Numbered from the stretch's first letter, positions 32,687 through 42,556 are shown. The stretch: 64,000 nucleotides of DNA from Chrysophaeum taylorii (GCA_029834535.1 JAQMWT010000524.1:604996-668995), one strand, 5' to 3'. The notes: generated by a model from the letters alone, not told the origin. Translations and numbers: made by a program.

Positions 32687-33559
32687 ATGGCCCGCGTGAG
32701 CACGACGGTGAAGAACGGGATTTGCGTCGTAAAACTGGCTCGACCGGAAAAGCTGAATGCGTTGGATTTGGCGATGTTCCGCGGCATCCGCGACGCGGCG
32801 AAGAGAGCGGCCGAGAACGACGTCCGGTGCGTGGTCGTCCATGGCGAAGGACGCGCGTTTTGCTCAGGTCTGGACGTTCGATCGACCGTTGGGAGCGTCG
32901 AGGAGCTGATGCGAAAGGATGGCGCGACGAACCTCGTGCAGGACGTCTCCTATCTCTGGCGGCGCGTCCCAGCGCCCGTCATCGCGAGCGTGCACGGCGT
33001 ATGCTTTGGCGGGGGCTTTCAGATCGCCCTCGGTGCTGACATGCGCTTCGCGCACCCCAAAACCAAGTTTTCGATCATGGAGGCCAAGTGGGGCCTCGTC
33101 CCCGACATGGGCTTCAGCGTCGTCTTGCCGCATATTTTACCGCGCGACAAGACCAAGGAACTCGTGATGACGGCCCGGGTCTTCGAGGCGCCAGAGGCCA
33201 GGGACTTGGGCCTTGTGACGCGCATAGAAGAGAACCCGCTCGAGGCCGCCCTCGAGGTGGCCGCCGATATCGCCGCCAAGTCACCCGACGCTTCGCGTGC
33301 CGCCAAGCGCCTCGTCGACGCCGTCTACGACCATCACAGGCCCCTCTGGCTCGAGACCTACGTCCAGCGCAAGCTCCTCTGGACCTGGAACCAACTCGCC
33401 ATGACCGCCAAGAGTCTTCGCCTCCCCCTCGTCCCAGGCTTCCTGGCACCGCAACCCGCGTGGGCCCAAGAGGCCGACGACGTCGCGCAATCCGCTCTCG
33501 AGGATCTCCTCTCGCCTACATCCTCCGAGGAGGATATCATGGGAACAAAAAGCACCTAA
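32687..33559 (+). CDS. crotonase-family enoyl-CoA hydratase/isomerase
   Basis: 290 residues, single exon, ATG at 32687. Crotonase fold: KLARPEKLNALDLAMF near residue 15-30; first oxyanion-hole block AFCSGLDV near residue 57-64; second block HGVCFGGGFQIALGADMRFA near residue 105-124; and MEAKWGLVPDMG near residue 135-146, where the family carries its catalytic or substrate-facing Glu. The length is normal for monofunctional enoyl-CoA hydratases. Acts on a CoA thioester, probably in fatty-acid or branched-chain degradation; the exact substrate is not readable. No clear mitochondrial or SKL-type peroxisomal signal (C-terminus GTKST). It is GC-rich, unlike the elements on its left. The intronless, bacterial-looking form could reflect old transfer, but many host genes here are intronless. 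Confidence 0.9.
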   Translation: MARVSTTVKNGICVVKLARPEKLNALDLAMFRGIRDAAKRAAENDVRCVVVHGEGRAFCSGLDVRSTVGSVEELMRKDGATNLVQDVSYLWRRVPAPVIASVHGVCFGGGFQIALGADMRFAHPKTKFSIMEAKWGLVPDMGFSVVLPHILPRDKTKELVMTARVFEAPEARDLGLVTRIEENPLEAALEVAADIAAKSPDASRAAKRLVDAVYDHHRPLWLETYVQRKLLWTWNQLAMTAKSLRLPLVPGFLAPQPAWAQEADDVAQSALEDLLSPTSSEEDIMGTKST

Positions 33560-33685
33560 CTTATCTTCTATACCGCCGCAGAGAGATGCGAGATGCGAGC
33601 CCATATATCGAGCGAACTACGTATTCGCTACATGAAGCAGGAGTAGTACGAGAGCGAGAGGAGGTGTGCGCGCAACTGGCGACAA

Positions 33686-33729
33686 CGGCCGGACAATGAC
33701 AGTGCAGCTGCACTGTCATTTTCCGGCCG
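33686..33729. terminator. 44 bp near-perfect palindrome downstream of crotonase gene
   Basis: Centred between 33707 and 33708. The inner 26 bp (33695-33720) are a perfect palindrome; the outer arms pair except for one position. As RNA it would form a 22 bp stem with almost no loop. It could end or stabilise the transcript; the function is inferred. Confidence 0.5.
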
Positions 33730-33830
33730 GTGTGCTGCAGCACGCCGGTCCCCCGCGGCGCACTCTCCCCGATTTCGTGCGCGTCCACGAGATAGGCATC
33801 TGAAGCCCCATCAAGGCCCCCTTCCCTCCC

Positions 33831-33858
33831 TCATAGCTCCTTCATGAAGGAGCTATGA
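33831..33858. terminator. 28 bp perfect palindrome
   Basis: Centred between 33844 and 33845, arms TCATAGCTCCTTCA and its complement. It lies about 100 bp after the previous palindrome and has an unrelated sequence. Confidence 0.45.
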
Positions 33859-34564
33859 AGGAGCCATGATGATGATGATGTTGATGATGATACTTTCTAA
33901 AACGCCGCGCGCACCCGTGCTGGCAGAACACTGGAAGGTGCGTGCCATAGAAGTTGATTTGACCTTTTTGGGCATTTTCAGTCCTTGTTTTTAACCCAGT
34001 TCGGCCACGAGCCGGCGAGCTGTGACTCCCTCCGCCGAAGATGGTGTGATCTCCCACGTCAAGCAAGAGCATCCTTGCCATAATATCAAAATATAAAATT
34101 TGGCAGTCAAAGTAGAGGAAACAAACTCGATCGACTTTCGTTGCGAGCTCTTCTTCACTACTCTCGAAGTCCGCCGTGTTTTCCGATTGGCTTGTAGATA
34201 AAGATTCTTAGGAGAAGGAAAGAACGGTGGTACGCGCGTGAATCGTATCCGCGTGTTGCCGGCCAGGGTCCGTGACGACGCGCGAGGGTTACAAGCGTCG
34301 TTTCAAACAAAACGATTCGGCTCCCTAGCAACGAGAGAGTTTGGAAGGGCTGCTCTAGCTTGCTCCAGATCTAGTCGTAGACTGCTCTCGCTTGTCTCGC
34401 CGTACTGTCGGCGCAGACTTTTCTCTTTCCCAGCGGCTTCTGCTTGAGCTCGCATTGCTTTGTTGGCGCCGTTGGCCCGCAGTTTGAAAGTGACTTAGTT
34501 TTTTTTTTTCTTGCTCAGCCTGTGCCAGTGCTCGAGAGCATGCTCTGATCGCAGCCGAATTGAC

Positions 34565-35008
34565 TTAATTTTGCAACATTGTTGTTGGCTTTTCCGGAGC
34601 TCGAGAGACGTTTCCGGACTTGGCGAGTAACTTGGCCCTTCGCCTTAGTGCCGCGAGCGCATCACTCGCGTCTGAAAAATTGAAGAACGCACGCGCAGCG
34701 CAAACGATGTTCTTGGCGCCACCACGGAATTTAACTTGGATTGTCGTCAAGAGGGTGGCGCGAAACACGCCCACAGAAGCGCGGTACTGACGGAATGTCT
34801 GCATGCTCTCCTGCGCTGCCGCAAAGACATGGGTGCGAGGCCGGACCGTCAGCTGCATCCTTGCGACGGCGCGCAGAGCGACGACGCCAGCGAGCGCGCG
34901 CCGTCGGTCACCCTGACAATCGTGATGAGCAAGAGAAAACGCCGAGGCATTTTGGTTTACGCATGTTAGGCAGTTGCTAACAACAAAAGTAAAGTTGAAG
35001 CTTGTCAA
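34565..35008 (-). CDS. doubtful hypothetical protein
   Basis: 147-codon minus-strand frame with no ATG at its limit and no recognised domain. Residues 40-147 are Ala/Arg-rich and helical, with a phase and base use not unlike the neighbouring IQ gene, so it might be an exon of an undetected gene. Equally it may be chance in GC-rich DNA. Confidence 0.2.
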   Translation of the reverse strand: MTSFNFTFVVSNCLTCVNQNASAFSLAHHDCQGDRRRALAGVVALRAVARMQLTVRPRTHVFAAAQESMQTFRQYRASVGVFRATLLTTIQVKFRGGAKNIVCAARAFFNFSDASDALAALRRRAKLLAKSGNVSRAPEKPTTMLQN

Positions 35009-35129
35009 AGGAAGGAGCCGTTAAGGATTTTAAGATAACGGCGAAATTGTGGAGGTAGTGAGTTGTTGAATCACCCCGTGGTTGAATCTGTCAAGTTAGC
35101 AGCTAGTGGGTGGCTTCTGGAAAACGGAT

Positions 35130-35222
35130 GTACCCCAAGGCCTAATCGGGGTCATCCCCGAGCTGCGGGGCAGGCGAAGTTTGGAGGAGGCCCGCCCGCA
35201 GGTCGTACGACGTGTTTTCGAA
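35130..35222 (+). repeat. diverged R2-family fragment
   Basis: Resembles the distal part of the R2 repeat seen in reverse at about 61590-61680: shared blocks TCGGGGTCAT, GGGGCAGGCGAAG and GCAGGTCGTACG in the same order. The TTTAAATG core is absent. Confidence 0.5.
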
Positions 35223-35462
35223 CGCTTCCTTCTTGGTACTTCGCAGTAGTATGCAGACCGCGAGGTTTTGTTGTGCCGGCGGCGGGGTCAGTTTACCGGT
35301 CAGGGGTGCATGGCCTCGCGCGAGAGACGATCCAAGCGCCCTGGACGAAGTCGGGGGGGGGGGGGGAACGAACCCAGCCGGAGGACAGAATGGAGGCGAA
35401 AACGATCGGTCGCGATGGCCGAAAAGAGAAGAGCGAGGTCGGCGACAGAAATCATATAATAA

Positions 35463-37412
35463 TTAGAAGGGGGGACTAAGTTTCTGCCGCTCCGCCTGTC
35501 GAAGGCGCCAGGTGGGTGGGGGCTTGCGCGGGGGGCTGAGTGGAGGTTCGTCTGGTTCGCGGGGCGCCACCGGCTTGACGTGGTTGCGGCGCGGTTTTTT
35601 GTCTCTCTCGTCGGTAGGAGGGGTTGTTGTGTATGGGTCGGGCGTCGTGGCCAAGGAACCTTGGCGGCGTTGTTGCGGAAAGAGCCACTTTCCTTTAGTC
35701 GTGTCGGCTTGAGGCGGCGTGTGGATGCGTGGTTCCTCGTGGTTCTCTGGAGTGGGACTGTGCCTCGGCGAGATGGCTCGCGGCTGGCGATGCGGAAACT
35801 GTTTCTTGGGCTTGACGACGTCGGTTTGTCCCACGGGAGAAGGCACCAAGTGCACCTGAGCGTCGCGCACGTCGGGTTCTGCGCGCGGCACCGGGGGGTT
35901 ATGCACGTGGCGCGATGGGTCCGGACTTGGTGCGACGCGGGCTTCCGGGTTTGACACCTCGCGCGCCGCGAGGGCCTCCGGCCTTGGCGCCACGCGGGCT
36001 TCCGGGCTTGGCGCCACGCGTGACGATGGTTGCGGGCTTGGTGCCTCTGGCCTTGGCGCGACGCGGGGCTCTAGGCTTGGCGCCGCGCGGGACTCTGGCC
36101 TTGGCGCGACGCGGGGCTCTAGGCTTGGCGCCGCGCGGGAGTCCGGCCTTGGCGCGACACGGGGCTCTAGGCTTGGCGCCGCGCGGGAGTCCGGCCTTGG
36201 CGCGACGCGGGGCTCTAGGCTTGGCGCGACGCGGGAGTCCGGCCTTGGCGCGACGCGGGAGTCCGGCCTTGGCGCGACGCGGGGCTCTAGGCTTAGCGCG
36301 ACGCGGGAGTCCGGCCTTGGCGCGACGCGGGAGTCCGGCCTTGGCGCCGCGCTGGAGTCCGGCCTTGGCGCCGCGCTGGAGTCCGGCCTTGGAACAACGC
36401 TGGAGACCGGTCTCGGCGGCTCGCGGGCCGCGCGAGACTCAGGCCTTGGCGCGACGTGGGAATCTGGCTTTGGCGGGGGCTCGCGCGCCGCGCGGGACTC
36501 TGGCCTCGGCGCGACGCGGCCGTCCGCGCTCCTCTCTGGTCGATCCGGGATGATTTGAGCCGACGACGGGTTGGGGTGTCGCATCGCGCGATTCTGGGCG
36601 TGGTGCGGTTTCTTTCCGTTCTTGTCTCGGTGGTCGAAATACATCTTCAACTTTTCCTCGGCATGGTCCATGGCCCGCGGATGGAACTGGCGTAGTTTGA
36701 CGACTTCGCGGCGCACGTCGCCAAGCTGCCCGCGCAAGGTTTCGAGGGCTTTGGCAAGGTTACGACACTTAGCGAGGACTCTTCCGACGGGCGTCTGGAG
36801 AACTTCGTGGCGGCGCCAGATCGCCTCGATCCTCGTGGCGGCCCGACGCGCCTCGACGAAGGACCGCAGCGCCGCCTGTTTTCGCGCCGTCGCCTGGAGG
36901 ACGCGCGCGGCGCGGACGCAGCGGTCGAAGCGCCGCCGTGCCGTAAAGCGCCGCACCGCCGCCTGGATCAAGATGGCGGCGCACGTTTCTCGCACGAAGG
37001 CGAAGTAGTCGAGACTCGCCCGCACGCGTCTCTGAATGACCCGCACCGCCGCGAGCGCGCGCGCCTTGGCCCTCGTCCGCGACAACATCCGGAGAGCCGA
37101 CTGGACGGCGACGATTTTTGCTCGCGCGCGACGCGCGCGCCGTCGACCGATAAACCCCCGGACCAGCGGCTGGATGAGGTGGGCGAGCGGGTCGCGTATC
37201 AGCACGCGCACCCCCACCATCTGCGCTCGCAGGAGCTCGTACTGCGCGCGGAGCGTCATGTTCTCCATCTTCAACTCGACATTTTGTTGTTGCACGTCCA
37301 GCGCGTTCTGCGGCCCGCCGGCCAGCAGGGTCTCAAAGTCAAAGTAACTCAGCATGCTGTTCGTGTCGTCCAAGTCGTCCTCCGCCTCGGTCATTGCCTT
37401 CTCGGACGTCAT
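35463..37412 (-). CDS. IQ-motif, repeat-tailed protein (calmodulin-binding candidate)
   Basis: About 649 residues from the ATG at 37410-37412; an in-frame GTG lies at 37440-37442. No intron. Order: acidic N-terminus, a short coiled coil (VQQQNVELKMENMTLRAQ, about residues 40-75), then about six IQ-like motifs (IQPLVRGFIGRRRAR, IQRRVRASLDYFAF, IQAAVRRFTARRRFD, LQATARKQAALRSF and weaker ones; residues 80-215), then a helical part, then a Pro/Arg/Ser low-complexity tail. The tail has tandem units of the APRPDSRV / APSLEPRV type (plus-strand 35930-36500). IQ motifs bind calmodulin or EF-hand proteins, so a cytoskeletal or Ca2+-regulated role is likely but not shown. No motor domain is present, so this is not a myosin. 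Confidence 0.75.
   Translation of the reverse strand: MTSEKAMTEAEDDLDDTNSMLSYFDFETLLAGGPQNALDVQQQNVELKMENMTLRAQYELLRAQMVGVRVLIRDPLAHLIQPLVRGFIGRRRARRARAKIVAVQSALRMLSRTRAKARALAAVRVIQRRVRASLDYFAFVRETCAAILIQAAVRRFTARRRFDRCVRAARVLQATARKQAALRSFVEARRAATRIEAIWRRHEVLQTPVGRVLAKCRNLAKALETLRGQLGDVRREVVKLRQFHPRAMDHAEEKLKMYFDHRDKNGKKPHHAQNRAMRHPNPSSAQIIPDRPERSADGRVAPRPESRAAREPPPKPDSHVAPRPESRAAREPPRPVSSVVPRPDSSAAPRPDSSAAPRPDSRVAPRPDSRVALSLEPRVAPRPDSRVAPRPDSRVAPSLEPRVAPRPDSRAAPSLEPRVAPRPDSRAAPSLEPRVAPRPESRAAPSLEPRVAPRPEAPSPQPSSRVAPSPEARVAPRPEALAAREVSNPEARVAPSPDPSRHVHNPPVPRAEPDVRDAQVHLVPSPVGQTDVVKPKKQFPHRQPRAISPRHSPTPENHEEPRIHTPPQADTTKGKWLFPQQRRQGSLATTPDPYTTTPPTDERDKKPRRNHVKPVAPREPDEPPLSPPRKPPPTWRLRQAERQKLSPPF
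35930..36510 (-). repeat. tandem coding repeats in the IQ-protein tail
   Basis: Units of about 24-48 bp encoding APRPDSRV, APRPESRA and APSLEPRV variants, about 20 units. Frame is kept throughout. Confidence 0.8.
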
Positions 37413-37816
37413 CCTCTTGTACTTCCCGCGCACCCGACTCACTCTATGGCAAAGCGACTTCCAGACGAAGCCTTTTTTTGCTATTTTTCTTTCCCCGTGG
37501 ATAACGGCTCAATTTTTCCTCAATACTCGTCATTTTTTGGGGCGGCGTGACCTCGTTGATGCGATGACGAGGGCACGCACGCATCGTCATTATCTGACGC
37601 GCTGGTGGTGGTGTTGGTGGTGGTGGTGGTGGTGGTGGTGTTCGGCTTGTTCTTTCCCGCGCGATCCCTGGTGAATTTGTTCATTGCGCAAAGGAAGAAG
37701 CCTCGGAAACTTCCGGAAACTATCGGATGCTTCCCCTCCTCGAAATTGCTGAAAGTCCCAGAAAAAAGTAGTCATATTTTTAAGGTCCGGTCAGTGAGCC
37801 TAGGCACGAATACAAG

Positions 37817-37905
37817 GTCTGTCTGTCTGTCTGTCTTTAAATGTCGACTGCTAAGAGGGGGGTGTGTGTGGGGAGCATGAAGGATGTGGGTGGGTTTGTG
37901 GGCAA
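37817..37905 (+). mobile_element. R2 short dispersed repeat
   Basis: (GTCT)n, then TTTAAATGTCGACTGCTAAG, a G run, the TG-rich tract and GAAGGATGTGGGTGGG; ends before a second TGTCTG stretch. Confidence 0.75.
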
Positions 37906-37908
37906 ACT

Positions 37909-37925
37909 GTCTGTCTTTCTTTCTG

Positions 37926-37985
<60 letters not shown>

Positions 37986-37987
37986 TC
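37909..37987 (+). repeat. (CTTT)n microsatellite
   Basis: About 18 CTTT units with one CTGT variant near the start, directly after the R2 copy. Confidence 0.9.
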
Positions 37988-38313
37988 AAAGAGCAAGAAT
38001 GGCCAAAGCCCTCGGCACGTCCACGTCACTCTTCCTCCAAGTTTCGGTCGTCTGGTATCTTGTGGGACCAAGGTGGATGCTGGCATCACGCAGTGAAGCG
38101 TCGCGTCGAACCACAGTCCAGATCGCTGCTTCCCATCGCGATGCGAAGGTGAAGATGCGACCGGGTCTGTGACTCTGTCTCTCCGCGCGGAGATAACCGT
38201 GCCCTCGGCTGCGCAACTTTCGCGTTCGTTTGACTTTAATCATCAGACGATTTTTATAATATCTCCAGCGACTCTGCACGGTAAAGAGGATCGTCGTCGA
38301 TGGTGACGGTCGC

Positions 38314-39101
38314 CTAGGCATCGACGAGGGAGAGGTCCTCGTTGATGGCAATCAAGGGCTGGTCACAGGCCTCACGGAAAAAGTTGAGCTCGCCGAGCAT
38401 GGAGAGGCGGTAGACTTGGCGTAATTTTTTCTGGTCGAGCTCGTCGGGGTGATCGGCAAACCAATCGTTGATGAAATTGTCGAGGCGGTGTGCGCCGTGC
38501 CAGCTCGTGTTCTCGTCGATCCAAAAATTGTAGATATTGGTAGGAACGTGCCTTGTTCTTTGAGGGAGTTGCCGAGCCACGGCCAGAGCTGGTCGCACGG
38601 AATCATCGCGAAGACGATATACATAGGGTGTAAATTCGAGGCAACCTCGCGCTCGTGGCTGACGTACTGCGTCACCGCTTCTCCGAAGACGATCGACCTC
38701 GAGTCCTTCAACCGCACCGATTCGAGCGCTGTGCGTTCGTATTTGGCCATCGACCGGAACCGAGCATCGGCGCATGCGGCGATCGTTTCAAGCCCTCGTT
38801 CCATCGCATGTGCCGCCGCGAGCTTCTAGTCGTCCTTCGCGGCCGACACGTACGCGGCGTCCTGGATCGTGTATCTGCCGTACCGCATCGGGTCTAATGT
38901 CCCTTCTTTGATGCCTTGGACATAATCACTCGCGAGAGCAAGCACGGCGATGTCTTGATTCGACGCCCACAGCTCCCACGCAACTGAATCCTCCGAGGGC
39001 TTGTCGGTCCGAAACGACCGCAATCCCTCGTCACTCACCTCCAGTCGCCGCGGCGTGCGCTTCAGCCCGTACGCCATACCTAACGCGACCAAGGGGGCCA
39101 T
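38314..39101 (-). pseudogene. TenA/THI-4/PqqC-family protein, broken
   Basis: About 262 codons from an ATG at 39099-39101. Recognisable TenA-type features: YTIQDAAYV near the start of the domain; ARFRSMAKYE; YVSHEREVA; YIVFAMIPCDQLWPWLG, with the Cys and aromatic residues of the active-site cleft; WIDENTSWHGAHRLDNFIND; and SMLGELNFFREAC, with the conserved Glu. TenA hydrolyses amino-pyrimidines in thiamin salvage; some relatives have other roles. Two lesions: TAG at 38826-38828 (plus-strand CTA) in place of a sense codon, and a frame change near 38540-38550. No GT-AG intron explains either. The 5' end lies about 30 bp from an R2/Helitron repeat. Confidence 0.7.
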
Positions 39102-39171
39102 TTCTTCTTCTTGGTAAGAAGACAAGTGCAGTGCACACACACCCCCCTCTTAGCAGTCGACATTTAAAGAC

Positions 39172-39535
39172 AAGTGCAGGCCAGTAAGTTCACCTAGTCC
39201 CAATCTCTAACCCCAGTAAGTTCACCTCGTCCCAGTAAGGTTCATATTAGTTCACCTGGTCAGTAAGTTCACCTAGTCCAAATCTCAAACCCCAGTAAGT
39301 TCGGCGTAAACCCACTCGTGCTCAAACCCACTCCTTCGAGCTCGTCGCTCTCGCCTCCGCCGATCTAAGCTGCTTTGATCCGCACACGCCGCTAACCTTT
39401 GAGTTTACTCTAAAACCCCCAGTAAGTTCACCTGGTCCCAGTAAGTTCACCTGGCCACTATATATTCACCTAGTTCCCAATCTCAAACCCCAGTAAGTTC
39501 ACCTTGTCCCAGTAAGTTCACCTATAGTGCGCGTG
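39172..39535 (-). repeat. degenerate short-repeat array (CCAGTAAGTTCACC type)
   Basis: Reverse orientation of the 10336-10650 array; about 12 copies of CAGTAAGTTCACCTGGTCC variants. Confidence 0.75.
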
Positions 39536-40137
39536 AAGACGCCGGGAGGGGGCTTATCGGTATTGCGCAGCACGTGTGGGGTAGGGTGGAGTCGTCGACT
39601 CAGAAGAGCATATTCTCGGGGATGCCGATCGACAGAGACCCACGTAGAGCTCGACGTGGCAGAAGACGGGCTAGGGCAAGAGGACGCCGGCCTTGCGGGG
39701 CGTATGCCCCTTGCTCTTGTTGATCGTTTGGCGTCGGTGGGGCTTAAGGGATACTGGTTGGAGGAGCCTCGGTGACACGACACGATCGATCATGCATCTG
39801 GTACCGTTGCAGTGGCCGTGCGACGGGTCGAGGTTGCGAAGACTTTAAGCTCGCGCTCAAAGTCAGCATGCCGTTGGTTGTCAGGGAGTCGAAAACTCGA
39901 CTGTAAAGAGCGAGGCGTCGTCTTCCGACCCAGCCTAGTCAGCCGAAAAGAACTCCGACGCCTCGTCTCCGGGAAAAAAAGGCCGCGGTCATTCATGCGC
40001 GCGTTGTCAGCATCGACAACATCGTTTCGACGGGGCGTGAGAATGGCGCGCTGGCTAAAAGAGCCGCCGCGGGTCGTGGAAATAGTCTGCGAGGTCGCCG
40101 TAGACGGCTTCGAGGATCAATGGCTGGCTCGCGGGCC
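39536..40137 (-). pseudogene. Helitron Pif1-like helicase remnant
   Basis: Collinear with 9617-10335 and 62093-62690. Blocks for LDPSHGHCNGT, DRSCRVTEAPP-type sequence and the motif VI end are readable only with frame changes. The LRNLDP block is single here. Non-functional. Confidence 0.65.
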
Positions 40138-40145
40138 TACCTGAT

Positions 40146-40318
40146 CCTTACCCTGAATCGGGGGACAAACTACCCGCGTACTTATCTCCGCCCGTCAGGC
40201 ACATCCCTCCTACCCCACACACCCACCCACATCCTTCATGCTCCCCACGCACACCCCTCTTAGCAGTCGACATTTAAAGAGAAACAAACAAACAGACAGA
40301 CAAACATCTGTCGATTAG
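40146..40318 (-). mobile_element. R2 repeat at the Helitron 5' side
   Basis: CTCTTAGCAGTCGACATTTA core at about 40257-40276, followed by an A/C-rich (AAAC, AGAC) run and ATCTGTCGATTAGTA, the same end as at 9457 and 62880. Confidence 0.7.
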
Positions 40319-40552
40319 TAGTAAGGAAGCCTTTTTTTAACCTCGCAACTAACCCTGATCGTGGTCGCTCGTCTTCCGCTCTTCACCCTTCTCCCCACCT
40401 CTTCCCCACCTTCCTTATTCTTCTTATTAATTCGCGTCGCGATTCGGGGGGCGTCCGGTTCGACCTGCAAGCAGGCGACCCCCGAAGAAGAAGCAAAAAC
40501 GAAAAGTAACCGGTGGAGAGAAAGAAACAAACAAACAAACAAAGAAACATAC

Positions 40553-42556
40553 ATGTGTTCGATAGTGGGCGTTCGGCATGGCGGCGAGGTGCGACTGGTG
40601 CAGTGCGCCCCCGGGATGGAGGTGGAGGAGGTCCGGAGCATATTGAGCGGGGTCGCGTCGCAGCGGGTCGTCGGGCTGGTGTCGGCCGACGGGGTGTGCT
40701 CGCCGTTGTCGTTTTTGTGCAGCGCGCCGTCTTATTTTGGGGGAAGATCCGAGGCCTTCGAACTGCTGTGCCAGGAGGAGGAGGAGGCGTTCCGGTGCGA
40801 GTTTGGGGAGGGGGCGTTCCACCTGGAGGGTGTCGAGCTGCGCGAGCTGCTTTCGGTGTTCTGGGGCGAGTCGGTCGACGGTCGGCTGGACTCGCGGGGG
40901 TTCGGGCGAGGCGCGGAGGCCATCGCGAAGGGCCAAAAAGAAGAAGGCCGCGTGCGCGGCGTGCTGGAGCGCGTGTGGCGGGCGTTTGGCGGCGGAAAGC
41001 AAAAAAAAGTAGACGCGTCGTCGGTGTTGGCGGGACTTTCGGTCTTGACGTCGGGCGATTCGAACCTCCGACTGAGCGAAAGTTTCGGTCTCTTCGACGC
41101 AAACGGGGACGGCGTGGTGACCCTCGACGAGATGGTCCGGTACGTGCACGCGGTGTTGACGGTGTACCGGGAGCGCGCGCCGCGTCTGGACGCTTGGCGG
41201 CTGGGTTCGGTCGAGGGTCTGGCGAAAGCGACCGCGGAAGCGTGCTTCGCGACGGCGGACGCGAACCGCGACGGCGTCGTGACTTTCGACGAATTCCGGG
41301 CCTGGCACGAGCGCCACGCGAGGCTCCCGAGCCGTGCGGAGTGCGCCAAGGCTCTAGGTCTCGAGCCCTGCGACCCGCGGCTGTTGTACGCGGCGGTCGT
41401 CGACGTCGGAGACGCGGCGACGTTCGCTGCCAAGTGCGCCGAAGGTCTCGTCGCGACCCCGGGAAAGGAGGACCACGTCGCGACCAGGCTCTGGACGGTG
41501 CTGGGAGGCGATCCCAAGAAGCTTCTAGTCGGCCTCGCCACGATCGCCGGCTGCGATCGGACCGAGACTTTGGCCGCGTTTCTCGACTCGGGCCCGGCGA
41601 CCAAAGAGGCTCTCGCGGCCTTTTTCTGGTGCGTCTTCGCGGTCCTCTGCGATGCGATCGGCGGCGACCCCGAGAAAGTCGCGATAGCCACGGCGGACCG
41701 CTGCTTCCGCGAGACGGCGACGACCGACGCGGCCGTCGCCTACGACGCCTTCAAGGACTGGGCCGAGAGAGACCGGTCGCGACTCGCGAGGGCCGCGACC
41801 TGCCTCGACGCCTTCACCCTCGAGGAGCTTTCGGGTTTCGTCAGACCCAACACGCGCCTCGACGCTCCTGCCTTCCGAAATCTTCTCCTGGCCACGCGAC
41901 GAGCCTTCGCCGCGCGCAAGGGCTTGGAAGCCGCGCCCCTCGAGCCCGACGCCGAGGCCCTCGTTCGCGACCTCTTCGACGCGCTCCGCCGCGACGACGA
42001 CGACGCCGCGTGCGCCGCCGACCACGCGCTTCTCGGACTCTCGGTCCTCTGCCGCCCCGATAATCGCGCCAAAGCCGCCTACGACCTCCTCCAAATAGAC
42101 GGCATCGTACCCGAAGGACGCCTCCTCGCCTTCCTCGACGCCGTCTACCGCGTCGTCGCTGCCCTCCACGCGGCCCCCCCCGCCCCCGACCTCGCCCACC
42201 TCGCCGCCCGCAACGCCCTCTCCCGCGCCGCGAAACCCGACAGCCTCACCCGCGACGAGTTTTTCCACTTCCTCATGACCGCCGACCTCGCCCCGACCAA
42301 GCTCCAGGCCGCCGTTCGCAGGTCGGGCCTCGCCGATCTCGACGCTTCGAGAGCGATGAATGCCCTCCAGGCCCAAGCCGATTCCAACGGCTATCTCGAC
42401 AAGAACGCCTTCGTCAATTCCCTCCGCCACCTCCTCCCCGACAACAAAGCCTCCAACCATGCCCTCGCCGACGTCTTCGACGCCATTCGCCACAAGACCG
42501 CCATCCACGTCGCCCAGCGCGTCCCCGCCGCCTGCATCCGCAAGCTCTCCTCCTGA
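40553..42556 (+). CDS. EF-hand calcium-binding protein
   Basis: 667 residues from ATG 40553, which follows an (ACAA)n-rich leader; the frame is open upstream to 40361 without an ATG, so 40553 is the best start. No introns. Two canonical EF-hand loops: DANGDGVVTLDE near residue 182-193 and DANRDGVVTFDE near residue 238-249, both with Asp/Asn/Asp at 1, 3 and 5 and Glu at 12. Weaker helix-loop-helix units follow through the C-terminal half (for example QADSNGYLDKNAF near residue 605). The N-terminal 130 residues are not recognised. Likely a cytosolic Ca2+ sensor or buffer; it has no membrane segment or kinase domain. An R2/Helitron repeat ends 235 bp before the ATG. Confidence 0.82.
   Translation: MCSIVGVRHGGEVRLVQCAPGMEVEEVRSILSGVASQRVVGLVSADGVCSPLSFLCSAPSYFGGRSEAFELLCQEEEEAFRCEFGEGAFHLEGVELRELLSVFWGESVDGRLDSRGFGRGAEAIAKGQKEEGRVRGVLERVWRAFGGGKQKKVDASSVLAGLSVLTSGDSNLRLSESFGLFDANGDGVVTLDEMVRYVHAVLTVYRERAPRLDAWRLGSVEGLAKATAEACFATADANRDGVVTFDEFRAWHERHARLPSRAECAKALGLEPCDPRLLYAAVVDVGDAATFAAKCAEGLVATPGKEDHVATRLWTVLGGDPKKLLVGLATIAGCDRTETLAAFLDSGPATKEALAAFFWCVFAVLCDAIGGDPEKVAIATADRCFRETATTDAAVAYDAFKDWAERDRSRLARAATCLDAFTLEELSGFVRPNTRLDAPAFRNLLLATRRAFAARKGLEAAPLEPDAEALVRDLFDALRRDDDDAACAADHALLGLSVLCRPDNRAKAAYDLLQIDGIVPEGRLLAFLDAVYRVVAALHAAPPAPDLAHLAARNALSRAAKPDSLTRDEFFHFLMTADLAPTKLQAAVRRSGLADLDASRAMNALQAQADSNGYLDKNAFVNSLRHLLPDNKASNHALADVFDAIRHKTAIHVAQRVPAACIRKLSS

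Larger units (their letters stand above)
33560..35462. other. intergenic region between crotonase and IQ-protein genes
   Basis: The flanking genes converge. Contains two strong palindromes (33686-33729 and 33831-33858), a GAT-rich short repeat (33866-33890), a weak minus-strand frame (34565-35008), an R2-like fragment (about 35130-35222) and a G14 run near 35353-35366. No other supported gene. Confidence 0.5.
37443..38313. other. intergenic: IQ-gene upstream region, R2 copy and microsatellites
   Basis: A GGT-type repeat at about 37604-37645, an R2 repeat at 37817-37905 and a (CTTT)n tract at about 37909-37987. The remainder shows no gene. Confidence 0.6.
39133..40318 (-). mobile_element. Helitron-related composite repeat, copy H2
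   Basis: Minus-strand order: R2 module (40318-40146), helicase remnant (about 40137-39536), short-repeat array (39535-39172), R2 fragment (39171-39133). It sits between the TenA-like pseudogene and the EF-hand gene. Confidence 0.65.

Noticed and set aside
33842-34081. 79-codon minus-strand frame
   Set aside because: Low complexity (His run from the GAT repeat), overlaps a palindrome, no supporting motif.
37986-38351. 121-codon minus frame downstream of the TenA-like pseudogene
   Set aside because: Overlaps the TenA-like end in another frame and shows no conserved block.
40513-42063. 516-codon frame overlapping the EF-hand gene, and the 41525-42508 minus frame
   Set aside because: GC-rich shadow frames; only the 40553-42556 frame carries EF-hand loops.
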